Positions 7,314 to 15,084 of a stretch of 18,790 nt of DNA are shown piece by piece. The notes beneath the pieces were generated by a model that had not been told where the DNA came from, did not search any database, and saw only the letters and a program-made list of their open reading frames with translations. Position 1 is the stretch's first letter; the number at the start of each line of letters is the position of its first letter. Source of the stretch: Nocardioidaceae bacterium (lineage in GTDB: Bacteria > Actinomycetota > Actinomycetes > Propionibacteriales > Nocardioidaceae); contig JACCZI010000218.1 of the NCBI GenBank assembly GCA_013696015.1, positions 1 through 18,790 of the forward strand. Reading direction: 5' to 3'. The position numbers and the translations under genes were made by a program.

Positions 7314-8555
7314 GTGCAGGTCAGTGAGACCGTGGAGATCACCGGGCACCTGTTGGACAGCGGCGTGCTGTCCCGCGTCCTGAACGACATCCGCGAGTAC
7401 GACGGCGACTACGTGATGGACCGCTTCGACGTGGGGCACGACACCACGGATGCGTCGTACCTGCGGATCACCGTGTCCGCGGCTGATGACGAAGCCCTGC
7501 AACGCATGCTGATGCAGCTGCAGACCAAGGGCGTCAACATGGTGGACCCCGGCGAGGCAGAGCTGCTCACCGCCGAGCAAGACGGTGTGTTCCCGGACGG
7601 TTTCTACTCGACGACCAACCTGGAGACGAAGGTCCGCCTCTCCGGCCGTTGGCTGCCGGTGCGCAACCCGGAGATGGACTGCGGCCTCGTGGTCAGCGGG
7701 GAGGGAACCGATCTGTCGGTGTCGACCATCCCGATGTCGGACGTCGAGGCAGGCATGCGCGTGGTCTGCACGGCGCAAGGGGTACGCGTCAGCGTCCCCG
7801 AGGAAGAGCGCGCCTCTGGCGCCTTCGGGTTCATGGAGTCCGAGGTCTCCAGTGAGAAGCCGCAGACGGTCCTGGTGCGCCAGGTCGCCGACGGCATTCG
7901 CGAGGCCAAGAACGTCGGCAAGCGGGTGCTGTGGGTGGGTGGGCCGGGCATCGTGCACACCGGTGCGGCACCGGCGATGGTGGCGTTGGTCGAAGCCGAC
8001 TTCGTCGACGTCCTTTTCGCCGGGAACGCACTAGCGACGCACGACATCGAGTCTTCGTTGTACGGCACGTCCCTGGGGGTGGACCTGGCGCACGGGCGCG
8101 GCGTGGAGCACGGCCACGAGCACCACATCCGTGCCCTGAACACCATCCGAAAGGCCGGCTCGATCCGGGCCGCTGTGGAGTCGGGCGTGCTGACCGGCGG
8201 CATCATGCACGCGCTGGTCACCCATAGCAAGGACTTCGTGCTGGTCGGCTCGGTACGCGACGACGGGCCACTGCCGGACGTCTACACCGACGTCATCGAG
8301 GGGCAACGCGCCATGCGCGCCGGTCTGGCCGACGTCGGTTACTGCATCATGGTCGCAACCATGCTGCACTCGGTCGCCACCGGAAACATCTTGCCGGCGA
8401 CGATCCCTTTGGTGTGCGTCGACATCAACCCGGCCACGGTGACGAAGCTAGCCGACCGGGGGTCGTCCCATGCCCGCGGAATCGTCACCGACGTCGGACT
8501 GTTCCTCGAGCAGCTCGCCCTGGAGCTGCTCCCGGGCTACCGCAACACGCGCTGA
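7314..8555 (+). CDS. TIGR00300 family protein (LOR/SDH-like; ornithine cyclodeaminase-type)
   Basis: The 413-aa product begins MQVSETVEITGHLLDSGVLSR and carries the family's N-terminal LOR/SDH-like region (about 1-100), including FDVGHDTTDASYLRI. A middle barrel-like region contains FYSTTNLETKVR. A C-terminal Rossmann-like half follows, with VLWVGGPGIVHTGAAPAM (about 205-222), ADFVDVLFAGNALATHDIE, and HEHHIRALNTIRKAGSI. Members of this family and the homologous C-terminal domain of cyanobacterial ArgZ/AgrE have been linked to NAD-dependent ornithine cyclodeaminase activity (ornithine to proline plus ammonia). The activity here is inferred from that. The amidinotransferase domain of ArgZ is absent. 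The start is GTG at 7314 with a good AAGGAG. The gene is convergent with the DUF2142 gene, only 7 bases away. Confidence 0.82.
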   Translation: MQVSETVEITGHLLDSGVLSRVLNDIREYDGDYVMDRFDVGHDTTDASYLRITVSAADDEALQRMLMQLQTKGVNMVDPGEAELLTAEQDGVFPDGFYSTTNLETKVRLSGRWLPVRNPEMDCGLVVSGEGTDLSVSTIPMSDVEAGMRVVCTAQGVRVSVPEEERASGAFGFMESEVSSEKPQTVLVRQVADGIREAKNVGKRVLWVGGPGIVHTGAAPAMVALVEADFVDVLFAGNALATHDIESSLYGTSLGVDLAHGRGVEHGHEHHIRALNTIRKAGSIRAAVESGVLTGGIMHALVTHSKDFVLVGSVRDDGPLPDVYTDVIEGQRAMRAGLADVGYCIMVATMLHSVATGNILPATIPLVCVDINPATVTKLADRGSSHARGIVTDVGLFLEQLALELLPGYRNTR

Positions 8556-8562
8556 GACAGAT

Positions 8563-10155
8563 CTACGCAAGCCCCCTGACCCCCCTACCACGATCCGAGA
8601 CTTGTGACCGCGTTGTCGGCACCACCGATACGGCCGCCGCTGCGATCAGCAGCGCACCGAGCAGGGCCAACCCGCCGACCGCCCACCCCGAAGCGGTGAC
8701 CCAGACCGAGCTGCCGCTGAGCGGGCTGCGGTGCAGCTGACGGTCCAGGACCGCCACGACGCTCGCCACATGAGCGATAACCACCAGGGCGCCGCACACC
8801 ACCACGTTTCGCCGTGACCAGCCGCGCCATGACGATCCACGCCGGGGGCCGTCGAGCAGGTATCCCGCGACGAGCGGCAGCCCGAGTGTGAAGGGCAGCG
8901 TGTACCGACCCTGCCAGGCATTGCCGTACGACGACACGCTTGCCATCGTGATGACGAAGGGGATCAGTAGTCCGAGCCCAGCGATGCTGCCGAGCACCAC
9001 CCGGGCCCGCCGCGGGGCCCACCGCCAGGCCAGCACCATCAGGACACCGAATGCCACGAGCAGGCAGGCGTACGTCAGCGGCGGCGCCGGGTTGCCGCGG
9101 AAGGGGAACGCCCCCATCGACTGGAGGACCCAAAGCGGGACGTCCCGCAACGCCAGGCTCAGTCGGACGGTGGGATCGAGGCTTCCACGACCGTCATGGG
9201 CCACGTCGAGTGCGTTGGACCAGAGCGTCCAGATCCCGCCGGCGAGAGCTGTCAGCCCCACCACGGCGCAGGCAACCAGGCCGGTCCGCGAGCGCAAGCA
9301 CGTCCGGACTGACTCGAGCGCCCTACGTGGCCGTTGCAACGCGAGCACGGCGATGACGATGAGGACGAGCCAGAGCGGCCCTAGCGCACGGACTGTCGCG
9401 AGCACGCACGCCGAGACGGCGGCGGCTGCGACCAGGCCTCGGCGATCCCGCGACGATAACTGCACCGCCATGAGCCCCAGCAGCGCGCACCACAAGGCAA
9501 CGGCCGCTGTCATCTCGACTCCGTTCGGTGCCACGATCGCCCCGCTGAACAGCACCATCGGCGTCGCCGCGATGACCAGCGCAACGAACGGTGCCGGCCC
9601 TCGCGCGAAACGGTCCAGGCACCAGACGGCCAGGGCGAGGAACGCGGTGCACAAGGCGATCGACATCAGCCGCATCGCGTAGAGCGCGCCGTAACCGTCG
9701 AACGGCAGCGCCGCCGCCCCCACCACGGCGTAGTAAGCGGGGTTGTAGCGCCCCGCACTGCTGGGTACGCTCACGAGGCCCGCCCCGAGCTCCTCGGACG
9801 CCGAACAGTTCACCTCGGCCGTGTACGGCAGAGCGCGGCACTGGGGTGCTGCGGCGGTGACGATGTCGTCGGGCGGGGTGACCCAGGCACCGGTTCCGTA
9901 CGCCGCGGTGGTCTCGGGCGCGACCACCTGACCGGCGGCGACAGCAGCGGCCCGATAGGCATGATCCACCTCATCGGTCCCGGAGTAGGGCGGCATCGCC
10001 AGCACCCAGGCCAGCTGCACCAGCAGGAAGCCGAGCACGAGCAGCGGCCCGACTCTGCGGCGCGGGCGCGCTACGACGAGCGCCGCGTCTGGCGCGTCGT
10101 CCATGGCGGGGGCCGTGTCATCGCGCAGGGCGACACCCGGACCGGCACCGCTCAC
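8563..10155 (-). CDS. DUF2142 family polytopic membrane protein, probable GT-C type glycosyltransferase
   Basis: A 530-aa protein with about ten or more hydrophobic helices. The first (about 36-53) is followed by PPYSGTDEVDHAYRAA (55-70), the Pro-rich, acidic first outer loop typical of DUF2142 proteins. GT-C glycosyltransferases carry catalytic acidic residues at the same place (here D61/E62/D64). A longer outer segment follows with two or three cysteines. The C-terminal region after the last helix is short and basic. The start is GTG at 10155, overlapping the upstream GT2 stop by 4 bases (GTGA), with GAGGG a few bases before it. An internal ATG 17 codons in is an alternative. Context with GtrA-like and GT2 genes suggests it transfers a lipid-linked sugar outside the membrane. 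That role is an inference. Confidence 0.82.
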   Translation of the reverse strand: MSGAGPGVALRDDTAPAMDDAPDAALVVARPRRRVGPLLVLGFLLVQLAWVLAMPPYSGTDEVDHAYRAAAVAAGQVVAPETTAAYGTGAWVTPPDDIVTAAAPQCRALPYTAEVNCSASEELGAGLVSVPSSAGRYNPAYYAVVGAAALPFDGYGALYAMRLMSIALCTAFLALAVWCLDRFARGPAPFVALVIAATPMVLFSGAIVAPNGVEMTAAVALWCALLGLMAVQLSSRDRRGLVAAAAVSACVLATVRALGPLWLVLIVIAVLALQRPRRALESVRTCLRSRTGLVACAVVGLTALAGGIWTLWSNALDVAHDGRGSLDPTVRLSLALRDVPLWVLQSMGAFPFRGNPAPPLTYACLLVAFGVLMVLAWRWAPRRARVVLGSIAGLGLLIPFVITMASVSSYGNAWQGRYTLPFTLGLPLVAGYLLDGPRRGSSWRGWSRRNVVVCGALVVIAHVASVVAVLDRQLHRSPLSGSSVWVTASGWAVGGLALLGALLIAAAAVSVVPTTRSQVSDRGRGVRGLA

Positions 10156-11084
10156 CTGTTGCCCTCTTGGATGTCGAGCATCATCGCGTACAACAGCATG
10201 TGGAACCCGCTGAGCAGGGGGGCCACGCACAACACCACGGTCCCCGGGGTCGCCGCGGCCGCCCCCCAGCTGTCGGCGATCACCCAGAAGCCGAAGGCGA
10301 CACCGATACCCACCAGCGCCAGACCACCGAAGAGCATCAGCGCGACCGCGGAGAACGACTGCACCACGTACTTCCACCAGATGCGCTGCCAGAAGCCGAA
10401 GGTGAGCTGGCGCAGGATACGTGGCGCCGCCATCCGCACCAGCAACCCGGACACCTCATCGCCGTAGCGCGCGGGCACCGGGACGTCGCGCGCCGGCACC
10501 CGCAGGATGTTCAGGTGGACCAGCAGGTCGTTCTCAAACTCGTAGCGTTTGGCCAGTCTCTGCAGCGGCACCCGCTCCAGCGCACGGCGGTGGATCGCGG
10601 TGTAGCCGTTCTGCGGGTCGAACAAGTTCCAGTAGCCCGACGCCGCCTTGGTCAAAAAGGACAGCGCCACGTTGCCGACGACCCGGTGCCGCGGCATGCC
10701 GTCGAACGAACCCATCGCGTAGAAACGGTTGGCCTTGGTGAACTGCGCCTCGCCGCGCACGATCGGGTCGAGCAGCGCCGGCATGGCCGCGGGGTCCATC
10801 TGGGCGTCCCCGTCCATCACCACACAGACGTCGGCGCCGAGCGCCAGTGCCTGCTGGTGCCCGACCACGGTGGCGCCACCCACGCCCTGGTTCTCGACCA
10901 GGGAGATGACGTCGGTACGGGAGTCGCCGGCCGCCTTGGCAACACGGGCCGTGTCGTCAGTGCTTGCGTCGTCGACCACCACGACGTTGTCCACCAGGTC
11001 GGGCATCGCGGCGACCACGCGGCCGACCAGCCGCTCCTCGTTGTGCGCCCGCACGACGACGGCAACGCGGAGGCCTTCGTACAT
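10152..11084 (-). CDS. GT2 family glycosyltransferase, DPM1/GtrB-like, with C-terminal membrane anchor
   Basis: A 310-aa enzyme with an N-terminal GT-A domain: VAVVVRAHNEE (7-17), VVVVDDASTDDT (34-45) for nucleotide binding, and VVMDGDAQMDP (88-98) with the metal-binding DGD. DPQNGYTAIHRRAL (about 155-168) matches the acceptor-side motif of polyprenyl-phosphate glycosyltransferases. Two membrane helices follow at about 242-270 and 281-305. This is the layout of bactoprenol glucosyl/mannosyl transferases such as GtrB and DPM1 relatives, which make polyprenyl-phosphate-sugar from UDP- or GDP-sugar on the inner membrane face. The specific sugar is unknown. The start is ATG at 11084. The GtrA-like gene lies 100 bases upstream, and the DUF2142 gene overlaps its stop. 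Confidence 0.9.
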   Translation of the reverse strand: MYEGLRVAVVVRAHNEERLVGRVVAAMPDLVDNVVVVDDASTDDTARVAKAAGDSRTDVISLVENQGVGGATVVGHQQALALGADVCVVMDGDAQMDPAAMPALLDPIVRGEAQFTKANRFYAMGSFDGMPRHRVVGNVALSFLTKAASGYWNLFDPQNGYTAIHRRALERVPLQRLAKRYEFENDLLVHLNILRVPARDVPVPARYGDEVSGLLVRMAAPRILRQLTFGFWQRIWWKYVVQSFSAVALMLFGGLALVGIGVAFGFWVIADSWGAAAATPGTVVLCVAPLLSGFHMLLYAMMLDIQEGNR

Positions 11085-11141
11085 GGGTCATCACGTTACG
11101 GAGAGCGTACGGAAGGCTCCAGATCGTGATAGCGAATCGGT

Positions 11142-11172
11142 CCGAACGGTGCGCAGGTTCGCCCGAACGGTG
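11142..11172. promoter_or_regulatory. Two 10-bp direct repeats with an inverted half-site between gtrA-like and GT2 genes
   Basis: CCGAACGGTG occurs at 11142-11151 and 11163-11172, exactly 21 bases apart (two helical turns). Between them GGTTCG (11156-11161) supplies an inverted copy of the CGAAC core. The array sits in the 100-base gap upstream of the GT2 gene, the largest gap in the otherwise overlapping minus-strand run. It may be an operator for an internal promoter. No bound factor is known. Confidence 0.4.
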
Positions 11173-11184
11173 GAGACAGTCAGC

Positions 11185-11577
11185 TCAGACGAACACCCAG
11201 CGGTGGTAGGCGACATAGTTGACGACGGCGCCGACCGCGATCGCGGCCCACTTGGCGAACACGTAGTACAGCCCGGCGGAGGTCAGACCAAGCGTCAGGA
11301 CCAACGTCAGCAGGTAGTTGACGGCCACCAGAGCCGCGTAGCGCGCGAGCCGACCGGCCAGGTGTCCCTCGACCGCCCAGACCCACCGCATGTTGAGCGC
11401 GAAGTTGACGCCGATCGCGGCGACGTACGAGACGCTGGCGGCGAGCCACAGCGGCGTCGAAGTGAGCTCGCGCAGGAGCACCAGCACTGCCGTGTCGACC
11501 GCCACGGTGACTACCCCGACCACGACGAAGCGCAGCCACGGAGCAGACACGACCGACCGGGTGTCGGCTCCGTTCAC
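11185..11577 (-). CDS. GtrA-like small membrane protein (putative lipid-linked sugar flippase)
   Basis: A 130-aa, four-helix protein of the GtrA/DPMS family. Helices are at about 14-36, 42-63, 77-97 and 104-124. Family landmarks are LRFVVVGVVTVAVDT (15-29), NFALNMRWVWAVE (58-70) after helix 2 and NYVAYHRWVFV (120-130) at the C-terminus. GtrA proteins are thought to flip polyprenyl-phosphate-linked sugars across the membrane; this is accepted for Shigella phages but poorly proven biochemically. The start is GTG at 11577, overlapping the mmsA stop as GTGA, which implies translational coupling. The next gene downstream is the GtrB-like GT2 enzyme, a pairing that supports the assignment. Confidence 0.88.
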   Translation of the reverse strand: MNGADTRSVVSAPWLRFVVVGVVTVAVDTAVLVLLRELTSTPLWLAASVSYVAAIGVNFALNMRWVWAVEGHLAGRLARYAALVAVNYLLTLVLTLGLTSAGLYYVFAKWAAIAVGAVVNYVAYHRWVFV

Positions 11578-13070
11578 CGTGAGGTCGGGAAGTTCAGCTG
11601 CGCCAGCGACTCCTCGGCGACGTGCGGCCACCGGCTCGTCACGACCTTGGCTTGGGTGTAGAACCGGACACCCTCCGGACCGTGCACGTGGTGATCCCCG
11701 AACAGCGAATCCTTCCAGCCGCCGAAGGAGTGGAAGGCCATGGGAACCGGGATTGGGACATTGATGCCGATCATGCCGACGCTCACCTGCCGCTGGAATG
11801 TGCGGGCCACCTCGCCGCTGCTGGTGAAGACCGCCGTGCCGTTGCCGTACGGGTTGGCGTTGACCAGGTCGAGTGCGGAAGCGAGGCTCGGCACCCGCAG
11901 CACGCTCAGGACGGGGCCGAAGATCTCGTCGGTGTAGACGCTCATGTCCGGCGTCACCCCGTCCAGCAGCGTCGGACCGATGAAGAAGCCGCCCGGGTGG
12001 CCGGGCACCTCGAGACCGCGTCCGTCGACGACGACCGCAGCCCCCGCGGCCTCGCCCTCGGCGACATAGCGGCTCACCCGCTCCTTGGCCTCGGCGGTGA
12101 CGACGGGACCCATCTGTGCCCCGGGCTCGCTTCCCGGCGCCACACGGATCTCCTTCGTGCGCTCGGCCAGCTTGGCGACGAGGACGTCCGCCGCCGGCCC
12201 GACGGCCACCACCGCCGAGATCGCCATGCACCGCTGGCCGGCCGAGCCGTACCCGGCGGCAACGAGGTGGTCGGCGGCCAAGTCGAGGTCCGCGTCGGGC
12301 ATGACGACGGCGTGGTTCTTGGCCCCGCCGAGGGCCTGGACCCTCTTGCCGGTGGCGGAGGCACGACCGTGCACGTAGCGGGCGATCGGCGTGGAGCCGA
12401 CGAACGAGACGGCGGAGACGTCTGGTGAGGCGAGGACCGCGTCGACGGCGACCTTGTCACCGTGCACCACGTTGAAGACGCCTTCTGGGAGCCCGGCCTC
12501 GGCATACAGCTCAGCCACCAGGTCGGAGGCGCCCGGGTCGCGTTCGCTGGGCTTGAGCACGAACGTGTTGCCGCAGGCGATGGCGACCGGGTGCATCCAC
12601 AGCGGCACCATGATCGGAAAGTTGAACGGGGTAATCCCGGCCACGACCCCCAGCGGTTGGCGGAACGAGTACGAGTCGACGCCGGTGGAGACCGAGTCGG
12701 AGTACTCGCCTTTGAGCAGCTGCGGGATGCCGCAGGCGAACTCGACGACCTCGCGACCCCGCACCACCTCGCCGCGCGCGTCGTCGAGCACCTTGCCGTG
12801 CTCGGAGGACACCACCGCCGCCAGGTCGTCCTCGTAGCGCTCGAGCAGGTCGCGGAGCCGGAACATCAGCCGAGACCGCGCCGTCACCGACGTGGCGGCC
12901 CACGCCGGGAACGCCTCGGCTGCCGCTCCCGTCGCGGCGGCCACATCGGCCGGCTCGGCCAGGACCACCTCAGCCTGCACCTGCCCGGTCGCGGGGTCGT
13001 AGACGCTGCCTCGGCGCATCCCGGCGCCGGTCACGTGCTTGCCTGCGATCCAGTGCTCGATCGTCCTCAT
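11574..13070 (-). CDS. mmsA: CoA-acylating methylmalonate-semialdehyde dehydrogenase
   Basis: Oxidises (methyl)malonate semialdehyde to propionyl- or acetyl-CoA with NAD and CoA, in valine, thymine and inositol breakdown. The 498-aa product has the MMSDH features MRTIEHWIAGK, ARGEVVRGREVVEFACG (98-114), TPFNFPIMVPLWM (147-159), KPSERDP (173-179), ALGGAKNH (246-253) and GQRCMA (278-283) with nucleophile Cys281 preceded by Arg280. The Glu of the usual aldehyde dehydrogenase ELGGK motif is replaced (Ala246), as expected for a CoA-acylating, non-hydrolysing enzyme. The start is ATG at 13070, overlapping the upstream ROK kinase stop (ATGA). No other inositol or valine genes are nearby, so its pathway role here is not evident. 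Confidence 0.93.
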   Translation of the reverse strand: MRTIEHWIAGKHVTGAGMRRGSVYDPATGQVQAEVVLAEPADVAAATGAAAEAFPAWAATSVTARSRLMFRLRDLLERYEDDLAAVVSSEHGKVLDDARGEVVRGREVVEFACGIPQLLKGEYSDSVSTGVDSYSFRQPLGVVAGITPFNFPIMVPLWMHPVAIACGNTFVLKPSERDPGASDLVAELYAEAGLPEGVFNVVHGDKVAVDAVLASPDVSAVSFVGSTPIARYVHGRASATGKRVQALGGAKNHAVVMPDADLDLAADHLVAAGYGSAGQRCMAISAVVAVGPAADVLVAKLAERTKEIRVAPGSEPGAQMGPVVTAEAKERVSRYVAEGEAAGAAVVVDGRGLEVPGHPGGFFIGPTLLDGVTPDMSVYTDEIFGPVLSVLRVPSLASALDLVNANPYGNGTAVFTSSGEVARTFQRQVSVGMIGINVPIPVPMAFHSFGGWKDSLFGDHHVHGPEGVRFYTQAKVVTSRWPHVAEESLAQLNFPTSR

Positions 13071-14143
13071 TGGTCCTGGTCCTCACGGTCGGGCGCAGCG
13101 GTGCCGGTCGACCACGCGATGGGGTGGCTGCTCCCGCGGTGCGCAGGCTGTCCGTCCGGCCTCACCCTGCTGGACGGCGGGGACGCGAGCAACCCCCGGG
13201 CCAGTGTGGCGGCGCCGATCATGCCGGCCTCGTTGCCGAGGCGGGCGAGTAGGACGCGAGCCTGCGGTCGGAACCCGCGTCCCGTGAGCGTCCTGCCGAA
13301 CGCCGCTCGCGCCGGGCCGACCAACAGTTCGCCCGCGTCCGACACTCCCCCGCCGATCACGAAGACGGCAGGGTCCAGAGCCGCAGCCAGGTTGGCGATC
13401 CCGACGCCCAACCAGTCCCCGACCTCGGCGAGCAGCTCGACGGCGGCCGGGTCGCCGTCTTGGGCGGCCCGCGTGACGAGTGGGCCGGTGATCGACGCCG
13501 GGTCCCCACCAGCCATCTCGAGCAGGCGATGGATCACCGGTGAGTTCGCGCCCGCCAGCTCGCGGGCCTCGCGGACCAGGGCGTTGCCGCTGGCGTACTG
13601 CTCCCAGCAGCCGCGGTTGCCGCACTCGCAGCGGTGCCCACCCGGCACAACCTGCATGTGCCCGAACTCGCCGGCGATGCCGAAGCGGCCGCGGTAGACC
13701 TGCCCCTCCAGCACGATGCCACCGCCGATACCGGTGCCGAGCGTGATGGCGACGACGGCGTCCTCGCCCCGCGCGGCGCCGAACCGCCACTCCGCCCACG
13801 CGGCGGCGTTTGCGTCGTTCTCCACGAGCACCGGTAGGCCGACACGCTCGCGGACGGCGTCGCGCAGCGGCTCCTCCCGCCAGGCCAGGTGTGGGGCGAA
13901 CAGGACCGAGGAACGCGCCGCGTCGACGAAGCCCGCGGCGCCGATACCGACGGCGACGATCTGGTGCCGACGCATCAGGTCGGCCACGACGTCGGCGATG
14001 ACGGCCTCGACCTCGGGCGGGCTGGTGGTTGGCGTGTCGCGGCGCACCCTCTCCCGAACCCGACCGCGGTCGTCGACGACGCCGGCGGCGACCTTGGTCC
14101 CGCCGATGTCGACTCCGACCGCAAGCCGCTCGGTCCGACTCAC
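13067..14143 (-). CDS. ROK family sugar kinase (glucokinase-like), second tandem copy
   Basis: A 358-aa ROK protein, probably an ATP-dependent glucokinase. It has VGVDIGGTKVAAGVV (9-23) for phosphate binding, the catalytic base Asp110 in ENDANAAAW, LGTGIGGGIVLEG (135-147), GEFGHMQVVPGGH with His162, and the zinc motif CECGNRGC (Cys172, 174, 179). No N-terminal helix-turn-helix is present, so it is a kinase and not a ROK repressor. The last 38 residues (about 321-358) form a Pro/Ser/Arg-rich tail absent from the neighbouring paralogue. The start is GTG at 14143, overlapping the upstream kinase stop (GTGA), and its own stop overlaps mmsA. Substrate specificity could differ from the first copy. 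Confidence 0.9.
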   Translation of the reverse strand: MSRTERLAVGVDIGGTKVAAGVVDDRGRVRERVRRDTPTTSPPEVEAVIADVVADLMRRHQIVAVGIGAAGFVDAARSSVLFAPHLAWREEPLRDAVRERVGLPVLVENDANAAAWAEWRFGAARGEDAVVAITLGTGIGGGIVLEGQVYRGRFGIAGEFGHMQVVPGGHRCECGNRGCWEQYASGNALVREARELAGANSPVIHRLLEMAGGDPASITGPLVTRAAQDGDPAAVELLAEVGDWLGVGIANLAAALDPAVFVIGGGVSDAGELLVGPARAAFGRTLTGRGFRPQARVLLARLGNEAGMIGAATLARGLLASPPSSRVRPDGQPAHRGSSHPIAWSTGTAAPDREDQDQ

Positions 14144-15084
14144 CGCTGCCTCGCGAGGTCAGCCGCCCCGATCATGCCGCCCTCGTTGCCCAGCACGGCC
14201 AGCCGCAGCTCCGGAGCGGTCCGGTGCATCGCAGCCGGCAGCGTCTGGGTCAGCGCATGTTGCGCCGGCTCGAGCAGCAGTGGACCGGCGGCCGCGACAC
14301 CACCACCGAGTACGACCACCGCCGGGTCGAGCACCGCCGCGAGCGACGCGATGCCTTCGCCGAGCCACCGCCCGATCTCACCGAGCAGCTCGCGGCACAA
14401 CGGGTCCCCGTCCTGCGCCAGCGCGGTGATCATCGGCCCGGTCAGCAGGTCCACATCACCTCCGACGAGTGCGGCCAGCGGCTGTGCCTCCGGCAGGTCG
14501 GACAAGATCTGGCCGCGGGCCTCCCGTACGAGGGCCCGTCCGCTCGCGTACTGCTCCCAGCACCCGTACCGGCCGCAGCCGCAGCGCAGCCCCTCAGGCA
14601 CCACCCGCAGGTGGCCGACCTCGCCGGCCAGACCGAACGCGCCACGCTGCAGGCGGCCCGCCATGACCAGGCCACCCCCGACACCGGTGCCCACCGTCAC
14701 GAGGACGAGGTCGTCGACCTCGGCGCCGGCCCCGAACCGGAACTCGCCCCACGCCGCAGCGTTCGCGTCGTTCTCGACGACGACCGGCAACCGGACCCGT
14801 TGCGTCACGTGCTCCCCGAGCGGCTCCCCCGTCCACGAGATGTTCGGCGCAAACAGCACCGTCGATCTGTCGACGTCGATGAATCCTGCGGCACCGATCC
14901 CGACTGCACTCACGTCGTGCTCACGCCGCAGCCGGTCCACGGCGGCGCCGACGGCGTCGGCGATCGCCACCGGGTCCGAAGCCGGCGTCGGCTCCTTCTC
15001 GACCGCGAGGATGGTGCCCGCCTCGTCGACCACCCCGGCGGCGATCTTGGTGCCGCCGATGTCGACCCCGACGCTCAGCGCCAT
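14140..15084 (-). CDS. glk: ROK family glucokinase, first tandem copy
   Basis: A 314-aa ROK kinase of the actinobacterial GlkA type, converting glucose to glucose 6-phosphate with ATP. Motifs are SVGVDIGGTKIAAGVVDE (4-21), ENDANAAAWGEFRFGAG (104-120) with catalytic Asp106, VGTGVGGGLVMAG (131-143), GEVGH (154-158) with the zinc-ligand His158, and CGCGRYGC (Cys168, 170, 175). It ends in GMIGAADLARQR, the normal family C-terminus. The start is ATG at 15084, giving an N-terminus almost identical to known GlkA proteins. It overlaps the SRPBCC stop by 10 bases, and its own stop overlaps the second kinase. The two kinases are clearly homologous over their whole length. Confidence 0.92.
   Translation of the reverse strand: MALSVGVDIGGTKIAAGVVDEAGTILAVEKEPTPASDPVAIADAVGAAVDRLRREHDVSAVGIGAAGFIDVDRSTVLFAPNISWTGEPLGEHVTQRVRLPVVVENDANAAAWGEFRFGAGAEVDDLVLVTVGTGVGGGLVMAGRLQRGAFGLAGEVGHLRVVPEGLRCGCGRYGCWEQYASGRALVREARGQILSDLPEAQPLAALVGGDVDLLTGPMITALAQDGDPLCRELLGEIGRWLGEGIASLAAVLDPAVVVLGGGVAAAGPLLLEPAQHALTQTLPAAMHRTAPELRLAVLGNEGGMIGAADLARQR

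Noticed and set aside
6693..7958. Extension of the PlsC reading frame across the membrane-protein and TIGR00300 genes
   Set aside because: It is antisense to two well-supported genes. The acyltransferase motif order and the AAGGAGG site fix the start at 6692.
10167..11129. Plus-strand open frame opposite the GT2 gene
   Set aside because: Its His/Arg/Gln-rich shadow composition and full overlap with a clear GT2 gene argue against coding.
11142..11172. CGAAC / GTTCG half-sites reminiscent of an actinobacterial LexA (SOS) box
   Set aside because: The SOS box needs CGAAC-N4-GTTCG. The spacing here is 9 bases, the other pair is in the wrong orientation, and the flanking genes are not DNA-repair genes.
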